From contig CM048848.1 in NCBI GenBank assembly GCA_026545225.1, forward strand, positions 13,186,853 through 13,250,852: DNA of 64,000 nt. The letters run 5' to 3'. The stretch is from Cornus controversa (lineage: Eukaryota > Streptophyta > Magnoliopsida > Cornales > Cornaceae). This document shows, piece by piece, positions 22,470 to 33,612 of this stretch (within the stretch, counting starts at the first letter, position 1; each line of letters opens with the position of its first letter). Made by a program: the position numbers and the translations under genes. The notes beneath the pieces are model-generated. The model had not been told where the DNA came from. It saw nothing but the letters and a program-made list of their open reading frames with translations, and searched no databases.

Positions 22470-23899
22470 TGATTCGTGTGTGAGTGTGACTCAAAAATAT
22501 ATCAATTAAAAATTTCCACACTTCGCAATAAAACGAATTCCTTGTAGAATAGGGCTATCGAAAGGAAGGGATGTCGAACCTCAAGGACTGTGGTCTGACT
22601 GAGTTGAATTGTTAGGACTAATTCTAATTAAATTTAAAAGAAATAAATTCTGATTTTTAATTCTAAATTAACTAATGAAGCAATTGAACAAAAGTAAGAA
22701 AAACTAAGGAGTGTAGAGAATATAAGATAAGTCTAGGGTAATTGATTTCACCACTAACTTCACAATCAATGGTCAATTGAACTAACTATGGGGCATCATA
22801 TCATGCATAAGTGGTGTCGGTGGCTACAAGCTCACCTCCATCCGTCAAGAAGATAACATATAATTAAGGCTAAGTCATGGACTATCTTCGATTGGCATAG
22901 GCCATCTGCCTAACTACTCTACTCTAGGGTGCAGTATGGTTCATCTTCTCTAGGCATAATCCATCAAAGCTTTTAATGATATATTCAATGAAAACCATTG
23001 TGTAATAATCACTCTCATGATCACAGAAAACAAGAGGGACGAGTTCAATAACAACAATCAAGTATCTAAGACAAGATAAGAAATCATTGAAACTGAATTT
23101 ATAAGACTTTTATTGCTCAATTCTATAAGAATCCTCTAAATTACACAATCTATTAATGAATACAAAAATCCCCAATAATTAGAACAATCAAACCAGTGAT
23201 GTTTAGTTAGGGCTCCATCAAAACCCTGGTGGCTGAACTAGCCGCTCATGATACGCCTTGTTCTCCAATGATTCTCTATTCCAAAAGCTCTTCAAAGCTG
23301 CTGCCAAGCCTCCCAATACAGCCCTAATTTGTCACTTTAAATAGCCAAGAGAATACATCAAAGTCCTAATCCAATTAGGAATAAATTAGGTTTTCCCGCA
23401 GCACTAATCAGGTAGGTTTTTTCTGCTGACTTCGGCCCAACTTTTGACCTACTAGAAGTCCGATTTACGGAATTTTCTTGAACTACAAAACTGTGCAGAA
23501 TCAAATTTCGTTCAACCCTACGCGAGAATAATGTCAATTTGAGGCTCAGAAATAAGACTTCTGGTCCATTTTCCAAAACGGGATTAAAACTGCATTATGC
23601 ACAGATTTGGACTTCAGGCCCAAAACCTTCTTAAGCAGCTGTAATTCTCTTCGACCTCTTTCTTGGGCTGATTTGAGTTGAAATATATATTTGAATGGAT
23701 TCTTTAGATATAGGCTTCATCTAACCATCTTGCATGTCATCTTTAAAAGCCCAAAATCACGGTTTTAACTGAAATAATCATTAAGGTCCTGAAAATACAG
23801 AAAACACTAAAACGAAGTAAAATCACAAAATAATCTATCACTAAGAGAATAAAATACATAAGTTAAGAGGTTAGAATGCGTAACATTCAACGCCGATCA
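22470..23899 (-). repeat. Element B 5' LTR (right)
   Basis: 1430 bp, adjacent to the PBS at 22447-22464. It matches the left LTR except for about eight substitutions, for example in TTTCCACACTTCGCAATAAA and near 23415. Confidence 0.93.
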
Positions 23900-23904
23900 C
23901 AAAC

Positions 23905-24478
23905 CCAATCTTAGATTAATTATAATATTTTCTAACTACCACATATACATGATAAAGATGATAATTAGGGTTTTCCCGCAGCCCTAAACAGATGGATTTT
24001 TCTGCTGATATTCGGCCCAAATTTTGACCCTGTAGAAGTCTGATTCACGAAATTTACGTGAAATACAAAAGTGTCCATAATCGAATTTCGTTTAACCCAT
24101 TTATGAATTAAATGGAATTGACGCTCAGAAATAAGACTTTAGGGTCATTTTTCAAAATGGGATTAAAACTGGATTACGCACAAAATTGGGCTCCAGACCC
24201 GTAACCTCCTTAAGCAGTTGTAATTCTCTTGGACCACTTCCTTGGGCTAATTTGAGTTAAGATATGGAATTGAATGAATCCATTTGATGTAGGCTTCATA
24301 TAACTCTTTTGAATGTCTTCTTTAAAAGCCCAAAAATCATGCTTTGAACTGAAATAATCATTAAAGCCCTGAAAAGATAGAAAACACAAAAATAGAGTAA
24401 AATCACAAATAAACTATCAATAAGATAATAAAATATGCGAATTAAGAGGCTAGAATGCATAACATTCAGCGCCGATCA
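23905..24478 (-). repeat. Element A 5' LTR, second part, with internal deletion
   Basis: It resumes at CCAATCTTAGATTAAT and ends CAGCGCCGATCA. After CATGATAAAGATG (about 23958) it jumps to sequence matching 6820 of the other LTR, so about 325 bp are missing. Confidence 0.85.
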
Positions 24479-25604
24479 AAGCCCCTCAAACAAATTCATC
24501 AAAACTCAGGCAGAATGTGTTCATTCAACCGTAGTACTTTTTCTTCCAAAAATCTAACACCCACCCTTCTAAGGATCACTAATATCATTCTCAATCAAAA
24601 TTATATAAAATAAAATTAAAATCCATCCTCCCAAACCCATACCTATATGTTAAAGGTATTCCATACATGTCTAACATAGCTTATACATATGAAATTCTAA
24701 TACATAAGGAGAACCCAAATATAAAGACAACATTCCAACATAGTCAGCATGCCACAAACTGGCATGGACATCTACATACAATCCAAATATATAATATTCA
24801 AAAAGAAGCTCAAAATGCACTCACCAATCAAATCTCTTCCTTTACTGATGCCTTACTTGAAAAAGTTTTGGGAGAGTGGGATGAGCATACAACTATGGCC
24901 AGTAAGAATGGTCCACCCGACTCTACCTTAACTCAGGCAGCCATACATGAAATGAAAATGAAATCTCTATATGGTTACGTGACAATTATCCATGATTTTC
25001 ACCCTTAAAACATTCATTTTTTGAAATCATGATTGATGCTTCACATTTCAATATATGACAATTATATGAAGTCATAACTCACAAGTAAACTCACACCACG
25101 TAAATCCAGAAATCAATTCAACTGAGGATTTCGCTTATCACAATTTCATAGTAAGGATTTCTTTGAAACCACAAACTCTGCTTACACTTTTCAGGCTACT
25201 AACCCGACGAAGTGACACACCCGCTTGGCCAAGTTTTGGGTCTTGCACCCTAGGGCTTCGGGCCCTTCTTAATTCTCACACATGCCCCAAAAACGTGATT
25301 TTCACATAATGTTCACTTATCACATAAATGCACAATTTTCACAATTTTAACCAATGCAATGCATTTTATCAAATGAATGCATTTTCTTCCTCAACTCAAG
25401 CTTGTCACAATGTTATTCTACTCATCTCATAAAAATCATTACACTTATGAATGTAAAGAAATTTTCATCTTTCATGCATAATTTGAACATTTGAAACTAA
25501 ATTTCTTAAATTCTTCAAATGAATACAAATTTAAAAAAAATGCATTCATAGTCATCAAATCCACATATGCAATACATAACCCTAACTAATACATGTTAGA
25601 TATC

Positions 25605-25663
<59 letters not shown>

Positions 25664-26376
25664 CACATTTTTAACTTAAGTCTCAAAATATCGTTTATGT
25701 CACAATTAATGGACCTATATAATCAAAATAAAGAAGAATTTCACACCTCTACCTCAAGTCCTAAGCTTGGAAGCCAAGTTTCAAAATTTTTAGCCCTTTC
25801 TACCTGTCAAATGTAGACTTTGTTCAGTCCAAAGTGTAACCCTCGCCAAGTGGAGCAATGTACTTCCCTTCGACGTTTTCCAATTCTTAGTCTAACACAT
25901 CCAAAATCTAGAGATAATGGAGAGAGATGAAGTGAGAGAGTTAGAGAGAGAGGAAGATATGTAAAAGTGAAATATCCCAGCCCTCTAGATATTTATCTCT
26001 TCACTTGGGGTGCGAAATGACCAAAATGCCCCTGAGTCACTTAACGTACCCTCCCTACCTTCGTTTTAGATTTTGAAAGTTCCTACAGGCTTAAAATCAC
26101 TTCCTTAACTCTCTAAGCATTTCATTTGATTCATAACTAGAAATAATATTTTTCAAAAAAATTTCAGATTTATGGGCCCATCGGACCTCATTCCGAGGCC
26201 CTATTAACCCGAAAAGTCAAACTTTTTCAAAAATTCTGAAAACTTCCAAAAACCCTTAAACAAATTTTCAAACACATTTTTCACTCTCGAAACATGCATA
26301 ACATCATTTAAAATGCATTTGTGGTGAAAATACTAAAAAATTCAAAAATTGGTCAAATTTGGTTATGGTCTCTACA
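24479..26376 (-). mobile_element. Solo LTR C, right part
   Basis: This resumes directly after element A (duplication AAGCC at 24479-24483) and runs to GGTCTCTACA at 26376, where the copia gag resumes. It contains a TA/CA microsatellite (25604-25661) and a block near 26165-26240 (GGGCCCATCGGACC, then CGAAAAGTCAAACTTTTTC) that parallels the end of the D LTR. A short plus-strand frame at 24667-25008 shows no recognisable domain and is treated as chance. Confidence 0.8.
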
Positions 26377-26381
26377 TATGC

Positions 26382-26479
26382 TTCTGGTTTTGTTCTTGAA
26401 AGAGGTTGAAACAGATTTTTTTGATACAAATAGTATTCAATTTGCATCTTACAGAACCAAAAATCTGTTCCATTGAACC
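26382..26479 (-). pseudogene. Copia element E gag, N-terminal middle fragment
   Basis: The minus strand carries FNGTDFWFCKMQIEYYLYQK and then TKPEA, the conserved start of copia gag. The fragment is bounded on the right by element D (GAACC duplication) and on the left by solo LTR C (TATGC duplication). It continues into 5225 on one side and 36134 on the other. Confidence 0.85.
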
Positions 26480-26744
26480 TGTCACGCCCCAAAATCTGGA
26501 CCGCCGGGACTCCCCCGGACCGACCTGAATCACGGGTGTGAACCCGTTCATTAAACCCCAATGAACCCCCCTCATATGTCTCTATTATCGCGGAAGCTAA
26601 TCATACACAAGTAATTATCCATGCGTATACTCATCACCATTTATCCCAATAGGCCTCGCATCGGTCCATGCATCCATGACATTCCATTTCCACTCCTAAA
26701 TCATGAAAAATCATAAAAATTCACATTTTTAAGGTTTTGAAGAC

Positions 26745-26940
26745 TTTGAGGCGCCTCAAAATCCATTTTGAGTCGCCTGGAACTTCCAGTAGGGTCAAAT
26801 TCATCAAAAATGCACTTTGAGGCGCCTCAAACTCCACTTTGAGGCATCTCAAAGATTTCCAGGTGCCTTAAAGTCGACTTTGAGCCGCCTCAAACTTTTC
26901 CAGGCGCCTCAAAGTGGACTTTGAGCCACCTCTAACTGCA
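26745..26940. repeat. Palindrome cluster TTTGAGGCGCCTCAAA in D LTR
   Basis: Two perfect 16-bp palindromes (26745-26760 and 26816-26831) plus about six decayed copies, such as TTTGAGGCATCTCAAA and TTTGAGCCGCCTCAAA, spaced about 18-35 bp. The same cluster is in the other LTR at 33879-34073. Confidence 0.9.
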
Positions 26941-27719
26941 CCAGTTCCGAAATTTTGACAGCACTCCTCAACCTGACTTCAAATGCTAATATCTCACAAT
27001 CCGTAACTTCATTTGACCTAAAATCTGACATGGATCATCCTCAAGATGTCTAATGTCTAACCCAATTTGAATCATTCAAAAATACCAACCAAAACTCAAG
27101 TTATACTCAATTTAGTGGGTGTAGGTCAGATTTCCAACCCTTGCACCAAAACATGCCTATCTTTCTCAATATAAATCGAAACAAGGTCTATGACCCATCA
27201 AAACGAAGCTAACACAATTCTCTTTCCATATACATACATTATGCAAATTTATAAGTCACAAACCGCATACACCAAAAATTTAGATTTAAGTGCATGAAAC
27301 CGTAAAGCACCAATAATACATGTTTTCGAAAAACAAATGGTCTTTACATATTCATATCATGCATATAGTCCACAATCCGGACATGCATTCCAACAAAACA
27401 ACATAAAGTCTTTAAAATGACCAAAATCACTCCACGCCAATGTACTATTGGGGAGTCTCCATCACCTCCTTTTCATTTCCTGAAAAATGTAAATCCTCAT
27501 GGGATGAGCAACCACAAGCTCAGTAGAAACATTTAAAATATAATTCCATCAACTCTATGAATACCACATAATCATACATTTGTATTTAACATATTGAGAA
27601 TTCGTGCACACAACACAACCATATCACAAACAAGGTAGAATGCAACATGATATGCACAACTCCCTCATCCTTCCCACATATTGGTCTCCAATTCCCGTGG
27701 ACAACCAATCCCACCTATA

Positions 27720-27845
27720 GAGGGTTACCTTTACCGGAATACCTCTTGAGGGTTACCTTTATCGGAATACCTCACTACACATCAATCCATGAGGGTACCT
27801 TGACCGGAATACCTCACGAGGGTTACCTTTACAGGAATACCTCAC
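27720..27845. repeat. GAGGGTTACC...GGAATACCTC tandem array in D LTR
   Basis: Four units of about 26-28 bp, each starting GAGGGT and ending GGAATACCTC, so unit ends are complementary (GAGG with CCTC). A copy of the array lies at 34854-34979 in the other LTR. Confidence 0.85.
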
Positions 27846-28987
27846 CGTTTTACCGAATGGATTCCACCGTTCACATTACTTGCCTCCCTCACCATACCAA
27901 TGAAGATGAACCCAATAATTTTATCAAATGTACATTCGCAATTTGCAACTAATGAGGCATTTAACAATCACACTTAAACAAATTCCCATTTAGGCATCAT
28001 ATGCATTTACAATGGACATGTTTCACACCTCTACATTTCACATAGCACACATCCTTCACAATGTTTTTAAAGCAATTTATCAAACACGTGAAGTCACCCT
28101 CACAATTATACATGAATCCACCAATATAAATTCATAAATCAACCCTAACATGCTCATAAATTTCTCTAAGGCATTTATAAGCATACCATCATATCAACCA
28201 ACATTATTAGCACATTTAATGATATAAAATAACATGCTTGAACATTGAGGAACATCTATTTACTCCACATAACCAATTGGTTGTCATAGACAACCAATAT
28301 ACTCACAAGAATTCCAAATTTTATGAGTTAAACATCCCTACCTCAAATTGGAAGAGCTTCCAATTGAATTCCCCCAAATCTCACCCAAAAGATCAACCTT
28401 CTCCAAAAATGATTTTGGACCGATCAATCTCAGGCTCTCAACGCGTAGATCGTTTTTTCTTCTTCGGCGAAATCAAACTCTCACCCGAAGCCCCTCAAAA
28501 TTCATGAAGAAAGGAAGAAGATGAAGAAGCTATGTATATATATATGTATAGATGCTTACAAGGCTGGGAGAAGAGAGTGATAATGTTTGAGATCTCATGG
28601 CTATTTATAGCCTAAATGACCTACTCATAATTACAAGTATGCCATCACCTTTTTACTAAACCTTTCCGGGCTCATTTTTGGAGTTTCGTAACTCCGATTG
28701 ACACGAAATCAATTCCTTTGTGCGTCAAATATTTTATTTAAGCTACCCTCAAAATTTGAGGTCATTCCGAGACTTTTGGATTTTCTGGGCCCACGGGGCC
28801 CGCGCCCCTAGGTTGACCGAGCCCGAAAAAGTCAACTTTTGCCAAACGCTCCAAAAACTTCTCCAAACCTTAAATAAGTTATCTAAACATGCATTTTATA
28901 TTTAAAAGACATATACAATCATTTAATGTCTTAATATGACAATTAAATAAAAATTCAAGAAAACCGGCCAAAAAATGGTCACGTGGT

Positions 28988-30784
28988 CTAATGGTCTCCC
29001 ACCTCAAAGGATAATGGTCTCCTCCTCCGATCGGCATAACTTTTTTGTCGACTCTGAGCTGTCAACAATCGTTGCCTAATCAATTTATTCTTCTCAGTAG
29101 TCTCTTTTACAATGTCTGGTCCTAAGGCTGCGGTCTCGCCCACCTCAGTCCAACAAACTGGAGATCTACATGGTCTGCCATATAACGCCTCAAATGGTGC
29201 CATCTCAATACTGGCTTGATAACTGTTGTTGTACGCAAACTTCACAAGTGGCAAATGGTCCTCCCAACCACCACCAAAATCAAGTATACAAGCACGAAGC
29301 ATATCCTCCAATATCTGTATAGTACGCTCCGACTGTCCGTCAGTCTGAGGATGGAATGTTGTGCTAAAATGCAGCTCGGTGTCCAACACTGCCTAGAATC
29401 CCTGCCAAAATCTTGAAGTGAACCGTGGATCCCTATCTGACACAATGGATATTGGAACCCCATGTAATCTCACAATCTGCTCCACATACTGCTTACTGAG
29501 CCTTCTCACATTATCATTCAATCTCATAGGTAAGAAGTGAGCTGTTTTGGTCAACCTATCCACAACAACCCAAATTGTATCATTGCCCTTGTTCGATCTT
29601 GGAAGACTCATAACAAAATCTATGGTGATATGTTCCCATTTCCATTCTGACACTGGTAATGGTTACAATAATCCAGCCGACTTTTGATGTTCCGCCTTCA
29701 CTTGCTGACAAGTAAGACATCTCGCTACAATCTGTGCCACATCTTTCTTCATACCTCACCACCAATATTGGTGCCTCACATTGTGATACTTTTTGGTACC
29801 ACCAGGATGAACTGCAAAACAAGAATGATGAAATTCCCGTAATACGTCATCACGACAATCCAAAGGAACTGCCATCAACCCTCTGAATCGTAGACCCCCA
29901 TCGGAATGTAAGGTCCAACCCGCTACGGTACTACCACCAACGATCTGTGAGTGAATAGACTCTAACTCACTATCTTTCTTTTGTGCCTCAATCACCTTAC
30001 TCATAAGCCTTGGTTGAGCTACCAAGCTAAACAACGTAGCTGGTTCACTATCATTACTGAAGTATAATCCCAACTCTGAGAAATCTTCCATCATTTTCCA
30101 CTCCTGAATGGCTATGCTAGCTAGAGTCCCATGAGACTTTCTACTCAACACATCTGCCACCACATTTGCTTTACCCGGATGGTATTGCAAATCAAAATTG
30201 TAGTCCTCCATGTACTCAACCCATCTCCTCTGCCTCATGTTCAAGTCCTTTTGGGAGAAAAGGTACTTGAGACTCTTGTGATAGGAGTAAACCTCGAATT
30301 TCTCACCATACAGGTAGTATCTCCAACCTTTCAAGGCGAAGATCACCGCTGCTAACTCCAGATCATGCGTAGGATAGTTGTGCTCATGAATCTTTAATTG
30401 TCTAGACCCATAAGCAACTACTCTATCACATTGCATCAGCACACAACCCAGTCCGCTTCCCGAAGCATCACAATAAATCACATATCCCAAGCCACGCTCG
30501 GGTATCACCAAAATAGGAGCTGTAGTTAACCGCTTCTTCAATTCATGAAAAGCCAACTCACATGCTTCATTCCACACAAATTTCACACCTTTATGAGTAA
30601 GTCGTGTCATAGGTGCTGCAATACTAGAGAAGTCCTTCACAAACCTCCTATAGTAGCCTGCCAACCCAAGAAAATTTTGAATCTCGAAGACACTCTTCGG
30701 ACTCTCCCAACTCATCACGGCCTCAATCTTAGATGGGTCCACTGAGACTCCACCTTTGGAAACAACATGCCCAAGGAATTTCAC
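28988..30784 (-). pseudogene. Element D pol: RT end, RNase H, integrase (truncated)
   Basis: The minus-strand frame 30784-29756 gives the RT thumb ([36 protein letters not shown]), then RNase H ([53 protein letters not shown]) and the start of the integrase zinc domain ([20 protein letters not shown]). Frames 29653-29393 and 29389-28988 give the integrase core: [13 protein letters not shown] (first Asp), [14 protein letters not shown] (second Asp) and HPQTDGQSERTIQ (catalytic Glu). Stops separate the frames. The last frame ends at GDH and runs straight into the LTR, where family members continue with a GPY/F module and chromodomain. Integration competence is therefore unlikely. Confidence 0.92.
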
Positions 30785-30811
30785 CTCTTTGAGCCAAAAC
30801 TCGCACTTTTC

Positions 30812-31990
30812 CTACTTAGCGTACAATCGGTGCTCTCTAAGGATCTGCAAAACTGTCCTTAAGTGCAACTCATGCTCTTCCTCTGAAGATGAGTACACAA
30901 GTATATCATCCACAAACACTACCACAAAAGTGTCAAGGTACTCATGAAATGCGCGATTCATCAAGTCCATAAATGTCGCCGGTGCATTAGTCAAATCGAA
31001 TGGCATTACGAGGAATTCATAACGTCCATAATGTGTACAAAAAGCCATTTTATGAATATCCTCCTCCTTTACCCTCAATTGATAATAACCCGACCTTAAG
31101 TCAATTTTTGAGAAGTAGTGAGCTCCCTTTAATTGATCAAATTGGTCGTCTATCCTCGGCAATGGATACTTATTCTTGATTGTCACATGATTCAACTTCC
31201 GGTAATCAATGCACAATCTCAAAGCACCATCTTTCTTCTTAGCAAATAACACCGGTGCTCCCCACGGTGACGTACTCAGTCTAATAAAGCCTTTAGCTTT
31301 CAAATCGTCCAATTGGCATTTTAGTTCTACCAACTCTACCGGTGCCATCCAATATGGTGCCATAGAGATGGGCGTCGTACTGGGCATAAGATCAATACCA
31401 AACTCTACCTCTCTCTTCGGAGGCAATTCTGTCAAATCCTCTGGAAAGACATCCACAAATTCACACACCACTGCTGGATATACCTCTCTCAGAACCTCCT
31501 CCCCCTCAGCCAAAAGACTAGCCAAGATAAAACTATGTCGCTCACGACTGCTAATGCCATAACATGATGAAGCATAGAAGTCACTCCGATCTCCCACAAA
31601 ACAAAAGTAATCGCCCTCGGGCGTACAAATCGTCACTCTCCCTCTAAAACAATCAATGGTCGCATGAAACTCCAATAACCAATCCATCCCAAGGATGATA
31701 TCAAAATTACTCATATCAAGGAGAATGAAATCAAATTCAAGTGTCCTCCCGGCTATCTCAATAGCGCATCCCCGACATACCCTATTAAGGATCACTGTAC
31801 CGCCCACAGGCGTATCAACACAAACTGCCCTACCCAATGGACAAGTTTCTAACTCCAGTGGTCGTGCAAATGATACAACAATAAATGAATAAGATGCACC
31901 AGAATCAATCAGTACACGTGCCCAAGAACTATATACTCGAAATATACCTCTAACCACTGAGGGTCCTACTGAGGTGTCTACGAGTGTCAC
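30812..31990 (-). pseudogene. Element D pol: aspartic protease and RT core
   Basis: One 392-codon minus-strand frame. The protease has [19 protein letters not shown] (active site DSGA) and [21 protein letters not shown] follows with [78 protein letters not shown] and the catalytic box [11 protein letters not shown]. All three RT aspartates (SKIDLRSGY and FVDD) are present. One stop after LYAK separates it from the downstream RT thumb/RNase H frame. It is the best preserved pol segment of the window. Confidence 0.93.
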
Positions 31991-32143
31991 TGCATAAACC
32001 CTGCCCTGTGTCCTTTGATCCTGTACTCCACCAAGCTGAACACCTGACTGCTATGTGGATGCACTAGGGATAAATCCCCTCACTGGTCTCGCACTCTGTG
32101 TAGACATAGCTGGCTGTGGTAGAGGCATAGCTCTGTGGCTTAA

Positions 32144-33187
32144 CTATGTAGTCGCGGTCTGAGCCGGCCTCTGTTGAGCACTCTGTCCACTCCTAGCATA
32201 CCCACTCTGCTGTGGGCACTCTCTCCTCATGTGCCCCTGCTGACCACAACCAAAGCATGTCACCGTGCTAGGCTGTAGCATAGGACAATTTGTCTTGATG
32301 TGTCCTGGTTGCTTACACTGGTAGCACACCCTCTCTGGTCTAGCAGATGTCAAAGGCAAGGGAATAGTAGGGGTAGAATGTGCCATAGGCTGTCCCACTA
32401 AACCCACTGAATGAGAAGGACCGCCTTTGAATTTTTTCCTTGCATGTCACTTTGAAGCCACTGTCAAAGCCTTGTTTTGCCTTGATGCCTCTCTCTTTTC
32501 TTGCCTATCTTTCACTTCAACTTCTGCCGTCAAGGCTTTCTCTACCGCCTCGGCATATACCTTCAATCCCAGAATTGACACATATGGACTCACCGAATGA
32601 TGAAGGCCATTAATGAACCTCCATGTCTTCTCTTCCTCATCTCTCATCACTTCGGGTGCGAAGCGTGAAAGGGAAATGAACTTGTTTTCATACTCGGTCA
32701 CGGTCATGCCGTCATGAACAAGTTCCTCAAACTCCTTCCTCAAAGCCCTCCTCTTTGGTTTAGGAAAGTAATGCTCAAGGAATAGAGTCTTGAACTCTTC
32801 CCAAGGCATCGTCTCAACATCATATCGGTCACTCACCGACTTCCACCAAAGTTCCGCTCCACCCTAAAACAAGTATGTGGCAAGAATGACTTTCATACCA
32901 TCATCGGGTGTAGACATCATCTTCAAGTGTTTCTCTACTTGCTCCAACCAATTATCCACTATCAACGGATCCAAACATCCCTCAAAGCTAAGAGACATCA
33001 ACTTCTTAAATTGAGTGATGAATTTGAACCTCCTTTCAGCCTCATTTTCTACCGGTTGCACCACCGGTTGTTGTACTTCATTAGCGGCTGTCCTAACAAA
33101 ATCGCGGAGTGCCGCGGTCATGTTAGCAACTAAACGATCCCCCTCAGGAACTCCGCCCCCAACTCCTCCACGACGTCTAGGCGGCAT
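32144..33187 (-). pseudogene. Element D gag with two zinc knuckles
   Basis: The minus-strand series starts at ATG 33187 with MPPRRRGGVGGGVPEGDRL. The frame 33187-32864 ends at a stop after LATYLF; frame 32836-32447 continues with PWEEFKTLFLEHYFPKPKRR and VTEYENKFISLSRFAPEV, conserved gag blocks. A second stop follows ALTVASK. Frame 32407-32144 has two CX2CX4HX4C knuckles, CYQCKQPGHIKTNC and CFGCGQQGHMRREC. The blocks are in the order expected of a Ty3/gypsy capsid-nucleocapsid. Two nonsense changes inactivate it. Confidence 0.9.
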
Positions 33188-33597
33188 ATTTCTATCAATT
33201 CAAGAAATGATTTAACACAACAAGTTATCACATGTTTTGCGTTCAACATGATCAACCATTTCTCAACATAACCACATGTTATCATTTGCATACGTAACAT
33301 ATAAACATGCTTTACAAAACACATTTAATCACATAAACATGTTCTCAAGTCAACACATAACATATATGCATGTTATCACAAAAACATGTTCTCAATTCAA
33401 CGCATAACATACAATACATGTTATCACATAGCACTTAACATATTATCATGTAAGCACATTCCACATAAACATAAGTTCTCTAATTAACTATGTCATGTTT
33501 ACATGTGTTTCTAGGTTAACAAACTCGAAGTTCAAACCTATCATGAAACTACAAGTGACCCATCCATTACCCGTCGCCCCTAGGTATTCGTCCTAGT

Positions 33598-33609
33598 GCT
33601 CTGATACCA
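33598..33609 (-). other. Element D primer-binding site (tRNA-iMet)
   Basis: The reverse complement reads TGGTATCAGAGC, an exact match to the usual plant initiator-Met primer site, three bases from the LTR end at 33613. Confidence 0.9.
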
Positions 33610-33612
33610 TTC

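Larger units (their letters stand above)
16412..23899 (-). mobile_element. Element B: young gag-only LTR retrotransposon (TR-GAG/LARD-like), 7488 bp
   Basis: Two LTRs of identical length (1430 bp: 16412-17841 and 22470-23899) start TGATTCGTGTG and end GCCGATCA. They flank a 4.6-kb internal region. A perfect target duplication CAAAC (16407-16411 and 23900-23904) lies in the LTR of element A. By eye I count about eight LTR differences, roughly 0.6 percent, so the insertion is recent. The PBS on the minus strand is TGGCGCCGTTGCCGGGGA (22447-22464). The PPT is the complement of CACCCCCAAACTT (17842-17854). The only recognisable gene is gag; protease, RT, RNase H and integrase are missing. It would need an autonomous partner. 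Its 3' region is shared with element A. Confidence 0.92.
5962..24478 (-). mobile_element. Gypsy element A (Tat/Athila-type, gag-protease only), split by G and B
   Basis: LTR-bounded element in minus orientation. The left LTR (3' LTR) is 5962-7335, 1374 bp. The right LTR (5' LTR) starts at 15935, is interrupted by element B at 16412-23899, and ends at 24478. Both start TGAT and end GCCGATCA. The flanks AGGCC (5957-5961) and AAGCC (24479-24483) form a 5-bp target duplication with one mismatch. A tRNA-Asp-type PBS lies beside the right LTR and a PPT (complement CACCCCCAAACTT) beside the left. Internal coding is gag plus protease; no RT, RNase H or integrase is detectable, so the copy is non-autonomous. 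Solo LTR G interrupts gag. The right LTR has lost about 325 bp relative to the left. Confidence 0.88.
26480..28983 (-). repeat. Element D 3' LTR (left), outer 10 bases at the internal side altered
   Basis: Homologous to 33613-36128 throughout. The internal end, where CGGTCCTTACA is expected, reads CGTGGTCTAATGG, so the LTR tip was lost together with the PPT. It contains a TATA-like TTATAG/CTATAAATAG box (minus strand, 28599-28611), a 26-bp tandem array (27720-27845) and palindrome repeats (26745-26940). The 101-codon and 89-codon plus-strand frames inside are chance frames duplicated in the other LTR. Confidence 0.9.

Noticed and set aside
27647-27952. 101-codon plus-strand frame, identical at 34781-35086
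   Set aside because: It lies in both LTRs of element D and is duplicated only because the LTRs are copies; it crosses the tandem array and has no protein motif.
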